Shown here one piece after another: positions 44,123 to 53,083 of a stretch of DNA of 64,000 nt; position 1 is the stretch's first letter, and the number at the start of each line of letters is the position of its first letter. Made by a program: the position numbers and the translations under genes. A model generated the notes under the pieces. It did no database searches, was not told the DNA's origin, and saw only the letters and a program-made list of their open reading frames with translations. This DNA is from WHSP01 sp040905505 (GTDB lineage: Bacteria > Gemmatimonadota > Gemmatimonadetes > Longimicrobiales > Longimicrobiaceae), in assembly GCA_040905505.1 (NCBI GenBank), contig JBBDRL010000103.1, forward strand, positions 10,925-74,924, given 5' to 3'.

Positions 44123-44620
44123 CTATCGCATCTCGGCGTCGCGATTCACCATGCCTTCGGCGATGTTGGTGAGGCGCTGATCGGTGTCGCCCTCTTCGGT
44201 GAGCGTCTCCTGGAGGAGCTCGGCAGCCCGGTCATGCCCCAGCCGACGGGCGAAGGTGCGGGCGGTGCCGTAGCCGGCGATCTCGTAGTGCTCGACACGC
44301 TGGGCCGCGCCGATCAGGCCCGCATCGCGCACATCCGCCTCGGCATCGGAGTCGAGTAGCTCCTCGCCCTCCTTGATGATGCCCGCCATGCCCTTGCACG
44401 TGTGACCCTTGATGTCGTAGCCGAGCTCATCGGCGATCATGTCGAGGCGCCGCACCTGATCGCGAGTCATCCGCTCGTGATCCTCGAAGGCCTGACGCAG
44501 CTCCTGATGCTCGGTCGCCTTGGCCATCTTCGGTAGGGCCTGGAGAATCTGTTGCTCTGCGCTGTAGAGGTCCTTCAGCTCGTGCTTGAAGAGATCTCCC
44601 AGGTTGTTCAACTTATCCAT
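44123..44620 (-). CDS. DUF892 ferritin-like protein (YciE type)
   Basis: 165 residues from the ATG at 44620 with AAGGAGA. It has a four-helix ferritin-like fold with metal-ligand patterns: LYSAEQQILQALPKM in the first helix, EDHERMTRDQVRRLD in the second, and VEHYEIAGYGTARTFA in the third. YciE/YciF proteins are induced by stress, and the di-iron role is presumed. It is convergent with dnaE2 across the inverted repeat. Confidence 0.93.
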   Translation of the reverse strand: MDKLNNLGDLFKHELKDLYSAEQQILQALPKMAKATEHQELRQAFEDHERMTRDQVRRLDMIADELGYDIKGHTCKGMAGIIKEGEELLDSDAEADVRDAGLIGAAQRVEHYEIAGYGTARTFARRLGHDRAAELLQETLTEEGDTDQRLTNIAEGMVNRDAEMR

Positions 44621-44815
44621 TCGCTGTCTCCTTGTAGTACTGAGTTTCATTAGCATTGACGCCTCGTAGGCGCCCACCTGATAGTTGCAAGAGCGGTGCC
44701 CTGCATGGTGTTACGACCAACCACCGACGCGCTCTCCCGTGGACGGGACCGGAAGCTTCGACGGCTCAGCCACGGAAGCGAATGAGTCACACACACTTCA
44801 GCAGTTGACGAAATC

Positions 44816-44968
44816 ATGACCGGACTCGCCATCCTCCTCCTCCTGCTCGCTGGGCTCTACGTCGCCATCGAGCGTGGCCAGAGTCCGAAAGACCGTGTAC
44901 TGCGATGGATGGTCATCGCCGGCGCGCTCATTCTCGCATTCCTGCTGGGTAGCGGCACGGTCGGGTGA
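44816..44968 (+). CDS. Two-helix small membrane protein
   Basis: 50 residues: TGLAILLLLLAGLYVAIE, a short basic loop (RGQSPKDRVLRW), then MVIAGALILAFLLGSG. No good ribosome site is visible. The hydrophobic hairpin layout is convincing; the function is unknown. Confidence 0.5.
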   Translation: MTGLAILLLLLAGLYVAIERGQSPKDRVLRWMVIAGALILAFLLGSGTVG

Positions 44969-45577
44969 GTGGAGGATGGGGAGCGTGGCTCAGAGAACGA
45001 GCCTGCGTTCGCCCGGATGACTCCCAACAGGACGAGGGACCCGAACTCTCGACCGCCATACGGCGGCCAGGTACAGATCCCTCGTTGATTGGGCTCGCTG
45101 TCGTAGGCGAAACCCTATTTCCTCATCACTGCTCCGGCCGTACCAACGGCAGCGGGCCGCCCGGATCAGCCTCAGCCGTGCCCGCCCTCAAGGACAGCGG
45201 GGGTAAGATCGGCATTCTTGGACAACCCGAGCGGCCCGTCTGTTCGCACCCGATCCGCGCCACCTTACCCCCTACTTCAGGCAGGACTCCGGCGGTCGGG
45301 GTGCAGCCATTCTGGATGCGAGTATCGGCCACCGGCAGGCGGAACTTTAGCGCGACGTTGCAAACTTGAGGATAACCTGCCGGACAGCCGATTTCTTGAT
45401 CTGCCTCGGTCCAATAGTGGCGCTGTGGTCACATGCCGCGGCCGCCCACTCGGCGGGGCGGCTCCGGCTGGGGCGCGGCAAGCAGACCACGGTAGGGCGG
45501 GAGAGGTGATGGGCTACTGTGCGACTGCGCGGTCGCGGGCTGCGGCGTGGGAGAGCGGGAGGGTGATCGTCAACGGC
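44969..45577. other. Region without recognisable genes
   Basis: 609 bases. Several frames are open but none shows family character, a ribosome site or biased codon use. No tRNA or terminator was found. It may be decayed sequence. Confidence 0.5.
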
Positions 45578-46054
45578 TCAGTCGGCCGGAGGGGAGCACG
45601 GGCTCGTACGGCGGGTATCGGTGACGTGGATGATCTGCCATCCGGAGTCACCGCGGAACAGCTGAACGGCGTTGACGCCGCAGTGGCTGAAGGTGTCGTC
45701 GAGAAAGAATGCGTACTGCATCCAGGCGGTGGCGAGATTGCCATCGACCCGGATCTCCAGGTCCCACGTGCGCTCGTTCCAGATCTGAGTTCTGGGTGTG
45801 CCGATCGCCTCCACGAAAGCGGAACCGGGGATCGTCTGAAGGGTTGGTTCGCCGTCCTGGACGCTGACGCTCTGGAGGCGAGCTTCCGGGTGGAAGATGG
45901 CTGCGGCGGCGTTCCCATCAGCGGTACGCATCGCATCGAACAGCCGTGTGAGCGTCGCCTCCACCTGCGACTCGGCGGCCTGGCCGCTGATCGTTGGGGC
46001 ACAGGCCAGAACGGAAAGGAGCGGGAGGATGGCGACGGCGAATCGTATGCGCAT
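45578..46054 (-). CDS. SnoaL/NTF2-like exported lipoprotein
   Basis: 158 residues from the ATG at 46054. The signal peptide ends in a lipobox-like LSVLAC, so the protein is probably anchored in the outer or inner membrane. The body is a cone-shaped NTF2-like domain (VEATLTRLFDAMRTADGNAA, FHPEARLQSV, IWNERTWDLEIRVDGNLATA, GVNAVQLFRGDSGWQIIHVT). The family binds small hydrophobic ligands or acts as enzyme. It is divergent from the CuA gene across the CATC repeat. Confidence 0.8.
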   Translation of the reverse strand: MRIRFAVAILPLLSVLACAPTISGQAAESQVEATLTRLFDAMRTADGNAAAAIFHPEARLQSVSVQDGEPTLQTIPGSAFVEAIGTPRTQIWNERTWDLEIRVDGNLATAWMQYAFFLDDTFSHCGVNAVQLFRGDSGWQIIHVTDTRRTSPCSPPAD

Positions 46055-46234
46055 GGAGCGATCTCGGTGTGGGGAGTGTCGATAGAAGGGTCCGGGATTC
46101 ACCGCCATCCGGAAGATAGTGGCCGGAGGCGACCGCGTCATGGTTTGAGTTCCGGCGGCTCGCGTGAACACTCGTTGTGCGTTGTATCCCGCTCAGGCAT
46201 CGGCTACTATTATCGTGCAACCAGCATCCCCATT

Positions 46235-46374
46235 CATCCATCCATCCATCCATCNNNNNNNNNNNNNNNNNNNNNNNNNNNNNNNNNNNNNNNNNNNNNN
46301 NNNNNNNNNNNNNNNNNNNNNNNNNNNNNNNNNNNNNNNNNNNNNNNNNNNNNNCATCCATCCATCCATCCATC
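46235..46374. repeat. (CATC)n microsatellite interrupted by an assembly gap
   Basis: Five CATC units (46235-46254) end at the N run and five identical units (46355-46374) begin after it. The assembly evidently broke in a tetranucleotide tract whose true length is unknown. The tract ends 20 bp before the TTG start of the CuA gene. Confidence 0.9.
46255..46354. other. Assembly gap, 100 N
   Basis: Exactly 100 N placeholder inside the CATC repeat; true size unknown. Confidence 0.98.
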
Positions 46375-46394
46375 GACCGGACGAGGATCGTGCA

Positions 46395-46922
46395 TTGAAC
46401 GCAGAGCACACGACGGAGGCGTCTGAGATCCGCGGCGGGGGCGACCCGCTAGCCATCATGTACGTGCTGGCCGCCGTCGCGATGGGTATCGGAGCGTTGA
46501 TCGTCGTCGTCCTGATGTTCGTTCCGAGCGATTGGTCGCAGCGGCGGAGCGCGGAGGACGTATGGGTGCCGGGCCAGACCGAGTGGGAGCCGCTCAGCGT
46601 CAGCGCGGGCCTCGATGAGCCGGTCGGCGTGACAGAGGTTTCACCGGGGCATTACGTGGTGGTGATGGAGGCTTACAACTGGGCGTTCCGGCCCAACGAG
46701 ATCCGGGTCCCGGTAGGCTCTCAGGTCACCTTCCGCGCGCGCTCGGCTCAGGACTATCACGGTCTCGCGCTGGTCGGGACGCCGGTCCTGCTGTCCCTGC
46801 AGCAGAACACCATCACGGAGGCGAGCCACACCTTCGAGGAAGCTGGCGAGCACCTGTTCGTCTGCTCCGAATACTGCGGAGCGGGCCATGTCTCGATGAC
46901 CGGCCGGGTCATCGTCCAGTAG
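46395..46922 (+). CDS. CuA-domain protein (cytochrome oxidase subunit II-like)
   Basis: 175 residues from a TTG at 46395 with GAGGA upstream; the frame is also open into the gap, so an earlier start is possible. One membrane helix (IMYVLAAVAMGIGALIVVVL) anchors a periplasmic cupredoxin. The CuA ligands are complete: His in DYHGLAL and C-x3-C-x3-H-x2-M in CSEYCGAGHVSM. The sequence is closest to subunit II of ba3-type oxidases. No subunit I gene is adjacent, so it may be an orphan electron carrier, perhaps accepting electrons from the PQQ dehydrogenase downstream. Confidence 0.85.
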   Translation: MNAEHTTEASEIRGGGDPLAIMYVLAAVAMGIGALIVVVLMFVPSDWSQRRSAEDVWVPGQTEWEPLSVSAGLDEPVGVTEVSPGHYVVVMEAYNWAFRPNEIRVPVGSQVTFRARSAQDYHGLALVGTPVLLSLQQNTITEASHTFEEAGEHLFVCSEYCGAGHVSMTGRVIVQ

Positions 46923-47119
46923 CGCACAGTCCCCGATAGCGAGGTCGAAGCCCACCGCCGCCCAGGGCCCTTCACGGTCCGGGGCGATTTTTTCGTGGAC
47001 ATCCGTCGGGGCACCCCCTATACTGGAGTCTGCAAAGTTCCCGGCAGGCATCTCTCCCCACCTGCTTTCCATCACCCCGTCCGGGGTGGCAACTTCAGGA
47101 TCTCGAAACTCGGAGGAAG

Positions 47120-49183
47120 ATGAAGATGACGAGAGTAGCGCCGCGCCTCCCGCGGCAACGAGTTCTCCGGCTTTGTCTCCCGATGGCGCTGCTGCTGCCG
47201 ATCGTCCTGGCGAGTCCGGCCGAAGCACAGGATCGAGGCTCACCGCCGGGTGAGTGGCACTTCCAGAGCGGTGACGCCTGGGGCACCCGGTATTCGCCGG
47301 CGAATCAGATCAATGGGAGCAACTTCGAGGATCTCGAGGTCGCCTGGACCTGGCGCGGTGACAACTTCGGCCCGCAGCCGGACGGCGTTTCCCGTTCGAC
47401 CCCGAGCTACATCAACGGAACGCTCTACACGCTCGCCGGCTACCGGCGAACGGTGGCGGCGATCGATCCGGCGACGGGTGAGACGCTCTGGACGCACCGG
47501 GAGCCGCACACCACGCGGTGGGATCGCTCGATGCGCGCCAACTACGGTAAGGGCGTCGCCTACAACGAGGTCGACGGGCGCGGCGTGATCTACTACATCT
47601 CGCCCAGCTTCTTCCTGCACGCGCTGGACGCGAAGACGGGACAGCCGCTCGAGAACTGGGGTAAGCCGGTGCCGCTCGAGGGATTCCCGAGCACGGGCGT
47701 GGTCGACATGATCCCGGACCTGATCGGAGACTGGGGTCCGTGGCAGAGCTGGGAGGAGCCGTACGACCCGGACTTCGGCATCCCGCGCGAGCTTGGCTAC
47801 ATCACGAGCTCTTCGCCGCCCATCGTCGTCAACGATGTGGTCGTCGTCGGCAACTCGGCCGAGCAGGGCTACAACCAGACGCGGATCGAGAACGTCCCTG
47901 GCGACATCCTCGGCTACGACGCGCGGACGGGTGAGTTCCTGTGGAAGTTCAACGTCATTCCGCGCCCGGGTGAGGTCGGTCACGAGACCTGGGAGAACGA
48001 CGCCTGGCAGTGGACGGGCGACATCTCGTCCTGGGCACCGCTCTCGGCCGATCTGGAGCGCGGGATCGTCTACATCCCCACCAATCCGCCGACCATCGAC
48101 TACTTCGGTGGATTCCGGCCGGGTGCGAACCTCTTCGGGACCAGCGTCATCGCGGTCGACGTCACGACCGGTGAGCGTGTCTGGCACTTCCAGACGGTTC
48201 ACAACGACCAATGGAACTACGATTTGCCGAACGTGCCGATCCTCGCCGACCTAACGGTCGACGGTGAGGAGATCCCGGCACTGATCCAGACGACCAAGCA
48301 GGGGCTGATCTTCACGTTCAATCGGGAGACGGGCGAGCCGGTCTGGCCGATCGAGGAGCGACCGGTTCCGCAGACCGAGGTGCCGGGAAACTGGACCAGC
48401 CCGACGCAGCCCTTCCCGACCTGGCCGGAGCCGTTCGAGCCGTTGGGCCTCACGGATGAGAATCTGATCGACTTCACGCCGGAGTTGCGCGCGGAAGCTC
48501 GAGAGATCATGAGCCGATATCGTATCGGTGGACCGTACATGCCGCGGCTGCATGTGGGGCACGATTCGGGAGTGGAGGCGAACATCCGCTGTGCCGGGGG
48601 CCTGAACATCACCAACCCGGCGGCACTGGATCCGACGACCGGAATCCTTTACGCGTCCCACGGACCGAGCTGCGGCGGCGGGTTTCTCGCCCCGGGGGCG
48701 GACATGGACCTGCCGGACGATCTGATGACCACCGGCACCACGATCTCGCAGTGGGTTGCTGGGCCGGGCGGCGGGATCACCGGTCCGCAGGGACTTCCCA
48801 TCTACAAACCTCCGTACAACCGGCTGTCGGCCTACGACATGAACACCGGTGAGCGGATCTGGTGGATTCCGATCGGCGAGACGCCGGAGAACGTACGGAA
48901 CCATCCGGCGCTGCAGGGTGTGGACCTGTCGAATACGGGTGGCGGTCGGTCGTCGATCCAGATGATCGCCGGCGACCTGCTCCTCACGACAGGCGGCGGA
49001 CCCGCGGTGCTCCATGCGTGGGACAAGCTCACTGGCGAGCATCTGGGGACGATCGAGACCCCGGCGCCTGGTCAGTACGGCATGATGAGCTACACGCACG
49101 AGGGCAAGCAGTACATCGTCCTGCAGGTCGCCGGCGGCGACAACGGCATGTCGGGATCGCTCGCCGCGTTCGCGCTGCCGTGA
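47120..49183 (+). CDS. Exported PQQ-dependent dehydrogenase
   Basis: 687 residues with a signal peptide (LPMALLLPIVLASPAEAQ). Eight beta-propeller blades show tryptophan-docking repeats such as AIDPATGETLW, ALDAKTGQPLENWG, GYDARTGEFLWKF, AVDVTTGERVWHF and AYDMNTGERIWW. It resembles the soluble quinoprotein glucose/alcohol dehydrogenases; substrate is unknown. No cytochrome c domain is fused, so electrons need a separate carrier. The CuA-type protein encoded 197 bp upstream is a candidate. A strong terminator follows. Confidence 0.93.
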   Translation: MKMTRVAPRLPRQRVLRLCLPMALLLPIVLASPAEAQDRGSPPGEWHFQSGDAWGTRYSPANQINGSNFEDLEVAWTWRGDNFGPQPDGVSRSTPSYINGTLYTLAGYRRTVAAIDPATGETLWTHREPHTTRWDRSMRANYGKGVAYNEVDGRGVIYYISPSFFLHALDAKTGQPLENWGKPVPLEGFPSTGVVDMIPDLIGDWGPWQSWEEPYDPDFGIPRELGYITSSSPPIVVNDVVVVGNSAEQGYNQTRIENVPGDILGYDARTGEFLWKFNVIPRPGEVGHETWENDAWQWTGDISSWAPLSADLERGIVYIPTNPPTIDYFGGFRPGANLFGTSVIAVDVTTGERVWHFQTVHNDQWNYDLPNVPILADLTVDGEEIPALIQTTKQGLIFTFNRETGEPVWPIEERPVPQTEVPGNWTSPTQPFPTWPEPFEPLGLTDENLIDFTPELRAEAREIMSRYRIGGPYMPRLHVGHDSGVEANIRCAGGLNITNPAALDPTTGILYASHGPSCGGGFLAPGADMDLPDDLMTTGTTISQWVAGPGGGITGPQGLPIYKPPYNRLSAYDMNTGERIWWIPIGETPENVRNHPALQGVDLSNTGGGRSSIQMIAGDLLLTTGGGPAVLHAWDKLTGEHLGTIETPAPGQYGMMSYTHEGKQYIVLQVAGGDNGMSGSLAAFALP

Positions 49184-49248
49184 GTATTTCGGCCGAACTT
49201 CGTACCGGCCGGTAGCTGTTCACTGAACTAGCCGCTGCCGGAGTGGAA

Positions 49249-49282
49249 GACGAGCCCGGCGCCATTTGGCGCCGGGCTCGTC
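49249..49282 (+). terminator. Intrinsic terminator of the PQQ dehydrogenase gene
   Basis: A perfect 15-bp stem (GACGAGCCCGGCGCC / GGCGCCGGGCTCGTC) with ATTT loop, followed by TTTAT. Confidence 0.88.
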
Positions 49283-49365
49283 TTTATAAGGATCTCTTTT
49301 TCGTTCAACCTTTCGGACGATCGCTGTTGGAACGCGACGGCAAGCAGGTGGCGGCCCACCGCACC

Positions 49366-50643
49366 TCAGAGAAACGGTGAGATGATGCGGGCAGCGGTCT
49401 CCTGTGCTCGCTTGACTGCCCCGCGCTGCGCCAGCCGGTCAAGTGAGACCTCCGCCGCGAACTCCAGGTCGTCGAGGAACATCGATCCGAGCTGGCGACC
49501 GAGCTTAGCGCCGCGCGCGACCAGTACGACCTCGTCGTTGAGGACCAGCGAGCGGTTGTCGAAGTTGATGGTGCCGAGAAGGCTCCACCTATCGTCGGCG
49601 ACGAGCGTCTTGGCATGGATCATGGTCGGTTCGTACTCGTAGATCCGAACCCCGGCCTCGATCAGTTCACGGTAATGCGCCCTGCCCGCCCACCATGCGA
49701 CCGGGTGATCGGTGTTCTCTCCAGGCGTGAGGACGCGGACGTCGACCCCACGCCCCGCGGCATCTTTGAGCAGCTTCCTCATCCCACGCGTGGGGATGAA
49801 GTAGGCGGTGGTGATGTAGAGCCGCTGGCGCGCGGACGCGATGGAAAGCACGAAGAGCCGCTCGGCCCTGGTGGTGCCGAGGCCGGGTTCGGTGTACATG
49901 ATCCCGGCTTCCTCGCGCCCCTTCGGTTCGCCGCCGCCAGCGAAGAGCGGCTCGCCCACCAGGAGCTCGCCCGTCGAGTCGGCCCAGTTGACCACGAACG
50001 CGGCCTGTAGTTGATTCACGACGAGGCCGCGCAGCCTCACGTTCGTGTCGCGCCACTCGCCCGGCCTCCGCCCGCCGCCCGACCAGTTGTCGTCGATTCC
50101 GAACCCCCCCGTGTATCCGATCCTTCCGTCGATCACGACGGACCGGATATGGCTTCGCTGCTGCACCTTGTAGAGGGACTTCCACTCGAGCGGCCGGAAG
50201 GTCCCCGTCTGCACGCCGGCCCGGCGCAAGCTCTCGCGGTATTCCTTCGGCAATCCCTGAGAACCGAAATAATCGAAAAGACAGTATACCCGGACGCCGG
50301 CGCGGGCCCGCTCCTCGAGCACCTGGCGGATCCTCTCGGCCAGCCGGCCCGGCTTGAACCAGAAGACCTGCAAGGTGACGAGGTCTTCCGCATTCTGCAG
50401 GTCTTCGATCAGGCGTGGGAACAGGCCGTCCCCATTGGGCAGCACCTCTATCGTGTTCTCGGTCGAGAAGGCCGTGTTCGTCAACCGCTCGAACGTCTTG
50501 CAGAAGAGATCGCTGCCGGCCTCGAGCGTCTCGCCCGCTCCGTCGACATCTTCGATCGAGCGGATCGACGCACCGCGAGCGAAGAATTGGAGTGTGATAC
50601 CGCCGACCAGGGCGAGGAGAACGAGCAGCAGGATCAGCGACAT
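49366..50643 (-). CDS. Phospholipase D-like / cardiolipin synthase-like protein
   Basis: 425 residues. One N-terminal membrane helix (LILLLVLLALVGGITLQFF) and two PLD catalytic blocks. The second is a standard HKD motif (IHAKTLVADD..GTINFDNRS). The first reads HIRSVVID at 165-172, with Arg in place of the catalytic Lys. Cardiolipin synthases of this length normally keep both. The enzyme may have altered activity. It is convergent with the PQQ dehydrogenase. Confidence 0.88.
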   Translation of the reverse strand: MSLILLLVLLALVGGITLQFFARGASIRSIEDVDGAGETLEAGSDLFCKTFERLTNTAFSTENTIEVLPNGDGLFPRLIEDLQNAEDLVTLQVFWFKPGRLAERIRQVLEERARAGVRVYCLFDYFGSQGLPKEYRESLRRAGVQTGTFRPLEWKSLYKVQQRSHIRSVVIDGRIGYTGGFGIDDNWSGGGRRPGEWRDTNVRLRGLVVNQLQAAFVVNWADSTGELLVGEPLFAGGGEPKGREEAGIMYTEPGLGTTRAERLFVLSIASARQRLYITTAYFIPTRGMRKLLKDAAGRGVDVRVLTPGENTDHPVAWWAGRAHYRELIEAGVRIYEYEPTMIHAKTLVADDRWSLLGTINFDNRSLVLNDEVVLVARGAKLGRQLGSMFLDDLEFAAEVSLDRLAQRGAVKRAQETAARIISPFL

Positions 50644-50725
50644 CGGTGGGCCTGGGGCGAGAGGAGCCGTGTCGGGGCGGGTCCTGGGACGCCTCGCCCC
50701 GGCTGCGATCCGGGTCGCGGGGTCG

Positions 50726-51565
50726 CTACTGCCCCTGCACCAGGCGGTTGCGCAGCACGCCCACCCCTTCGATCTCCACCTCGTAGACGTCTCCCGGCTG
50801 CATCGGCTGCGTCGTTCCCATGGTGCCGGACCAGATCAGGTCGCCTGCTTTCAGCGGAAAGTAGCGCGAGATATAGCTCACCATGTGATCCATGCCGAAC
50901 AGCATGTCGCCGCTGTTCTCACCCTGGCGCACCTCGCCGTTCAGCCGCCCCTCGATGTCGAGGCTCTGATAGTCGAGCCCGGTCACCAGCACCGGCCCCA
51001 CCGCATTGAACGTGCGGGTTCCCTTCGCGCGTACCCACTGCGTGTCGTTCGCCTGCCAGTCACGCTCGCTCCCGTCGTTCCCCGCGGTGACTCCGAAGAC
51101 GTAGTCTCCGGCCGCCTCGACCGAGACATTGCTCGCGTCCCGGCCGATCACCGCGACCAGCTCCGCCTCGTAGTGGAAGTTGGTCGACTCGGGCGGGCGG
51201 ATGATGTCTTCGCCCGTCCCGATGATCGAGCCGGCCGGAACGATGAAGATCCCGGGATACGGGGCCGGTTCACCCGTGATGTGGCTGCGGAAATTGAAGG
51301 CCGTCATGTATACGTTCGCCGGATCCACAGGAGCCTTCAGGGTCACCGCGCTGAGCGGAATCGCCTCGCCGGGCACCATCGACCCGCCGAGATACGGCGC
51401 GTCGGTCAAAGGATGGATCGTCTCGTCTGCCAGGTGGCCCCAGCGGACCTCGCCGGCCTGCTCGAAGCGGACATAGGTCTGAACCCCCTGCTGCGCTTCG
51501 AGGCCGCCGGCGTATGCGGCGACTGCGAGGAGACCTGCGACGACGCTGATACGATTCCGATTCAA
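50726..51565 (-). CDS. Exported fumarylacetoacetate hydrolase-fold protein
   Basis: 279 residues from a TTG at 51565 behind an excellent AGGAGGTGCGCC site; the longer ATG frame to 51691 has no site. A signal peptide (ISVVAGLLAVAAYAGGLEAQ) precedes an FAH domain: NVYMTAFNFRSH, FHYEAELVAVIGRDAS (metal-binding Glu residues), YVFGVTAGNDGSERDWQ, and the closing MQPGDVYEVEIEGVGVLRN. FAH enzymes cleave C-C bonds of acylpyruvates and are usually cytoplasmic. Export is unusual and implies work on extracellular aromatic breakdown products. Confidence 0.88.
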   Translation of the reverse strand: MNRNRISVVAGLLAVAAYAGGLEAQQGVQTYVRFEQAGEVRWGHLADETIHPLTDAPYLGGSMVPGEAIPLSAVTLKAPVDPANVYMTAFNFRSHITGEPAPYPGIFIVPAGSIIGTGEDIIRPPESTNFHYEAELVAVIGRDASNVSVEAAGDYVFGVTAGNDGSERDWQANDTQWVRAKGTRTFNAVGPVLVTGLDYQSLDIEGRLNGEVRQGENSGDMLFGMDHMVSYISRYFPLKAGDLIWSGTMGTTQPMQPGDVYEVEIEGVGVLRNRLVQGQ

Positions 51566-51784
51566 GGCGCACCTCCTGAAGTTTTCTGGATGTTCGGGAA
51601 ACGGTCGATCCGGAAGAGGTTGGGCGTCCGGAGGGGCGACGCTATGAAAAAGTCTGGAAGTTTCATAGTAATCGCGGGCAGTCGAGGTCACAATCGCGGC
51701 GCTTGTGGGAGGCGCTCCGCCCGCGTCTGCCCCTCGTTCCCGCGCGCGCCGATATGGCCGACCAGCGAAGCGCCCAGGTCTGCT

Positions 51785-52846
51785 TCAGCGACGGATGGCG
51801 GTCAGATCGCGGATCTGCTCGCGTACCGACTGGGCACGACCGGCGCGTTCGAGCGCCTCCCAGAGGCGGCGGACGGTCGGTTCGTCGACCAGCCCTGGCG
51901 GCGAGCCGGACCGGCGGGTCGAGAGTCCTTCCGCCTCCCGGAACGCTTCCACCGCATCGATGGCCTCGGCCGTGAAGAGATCAGCCTCGCCATCGCGCTC
52001 GAGCGGCTGATCGCCCGGCCGGAAGTGGCCGAGTGCGTGTAGCATCAGCTTCAGCTGCCATACGTCCGCACCGCTGAACTGCTGGAGCGTGCGGAAGCCG
52101 AGCGTCTGCGAGATCGTATCGTGGATCCGGCGCAGCTCGCCGATCGGATCGGGATGTTCGCAAACGTTGATGTCGGCTGTCACCCCGTCCGGCCGCCGCG
52201 AGCGGCCCGGCCGCGGGTCGGCGACGACGACGGCCGCCGACTGCGTGCGCCCCGCGCGCCGGTCGCCACCCGCGCGCTGACCGGCCGCGAGCGCCTCGAT
52301 CAGCCGATCGGCGAGGTGCCGGCCGCTCTCCGCGGTGCGCTCGAAGCTCGTCGCCACCGAGTCGAGCACCCCCGGCCCCACCAGGATGTTGCCCTGGGTG
52401 ACGTACCACTGCCCCGCCCGGTCTCCCGCCCAAGCGCTGTTTTCCGTCCCGGTATGCTGAGCCGAGCGCCCGTCGATGGCGATCACCCCCACCTGCCGCC
52501 GCTCGGCCGACTCGTCCTCCGAGAGTAAACCCTGGAGTGCGTCCCGGGGCGCTACGCCCGACTCGAGGAGCGCGAGAAGCTCAGGGCCGTACGCCACGCG
52601 AGTCGAAGCCTGGGTGGCGACGGCGCCGACGCCGACGCCGACGTGCGGGACCGCGTTGCCGACGCAGGGCACCCGTGTCGTCACGGCAACACCCGTCTCG
52701 CCCGTGACTGGGTCGACGGCCGCGATCGAAAACGTGCTGAACTCGAGCGGATCGCCCCAGGCAACGGGCTCCTGAGCCTCGAGCCGAACAGCGGTAGCGA
52801 GCGTCAGCGCAATAATGGTCGCGGATGAGCAGAGCGGGATGGGCAT
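51785..52846 (-). CDS. DUF1028 (Ntn-hydrolase-like) exported protein with C-terminal peptidoglycan-binding-like tail
   Basis: 353 residues from the ATG at 52846, with a signal peptide. The DUF1028 core begins FSTFSIAAVDPVTGETGVAV and continues through QASTRVAYGPELLALLESG and TQGNILVGPGVL. The C-terminal ~85 residues contain the segments KLMLHALGHF and TAEAIDAVEAFREAEGL, ending VDEPTVRRLWEAL, resembling a peptidoglycan-binding helical domain. The enzymatic role of DUF1028 is not established; the family is linked to peptide or acyl hydrolysis. Confidence 0.85.
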   Translation of the reverse strand: MPIPLCSSATIIALTLATAVRLEAQEPVAWGDPLEFSTFSIAAVDPVTGETGVAVTTRVPCVGNAVPHVGVGVGAVATQASTRVAYGPELLALLESGVAPRDALQGLLSEDESAERRQVGVIAIDGRSAQHTGTENSAWAGDRAGQWYVTQGNILVGPGVLDSVATSFERTAESGRHLADRLIEALAAGQRAGGDRRAGRTQSAAVVVADPRPGRSRRPDGVTADINVCEHPDPIGELRRIHDTISQTLGFRTLQQFSGADVWQLKLMLHALGHFRPGDQPLERDGEADLFTAEAIDAVEAFREAEGLSTRRSGSPPGLVDEPTVRRLWEALERAGRAQSVREQIRDLTAIRR

Positions 52847-53083
52847 GGGCGTACGCGAGGAAGGGTGGCGGAAGGCACTTCTGCGCGGGGCGACACCGGG
52901 TTGCGGCTCCCCCTCAGGAAAGTAGCACCGCCTCGATGAGCCGGGGAAGCGCCGTCTCGTCGGAAAACTTTTAATCAACTCGTACCGTAGTGGCATCTAA
53001 GACATGTATCCAGATGCGGCCGTGAAGCGTACGAGGCCCGCTTCCGACCCTGACATATCACCCGGCTCCGCGCCCAAGATCGA

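Noticed and set aside
45218..46426. Open frame running through the first N gap
   Set aside because: Low-complexity translation across N and CATC repeats, opposite a real lipoprotein gene.
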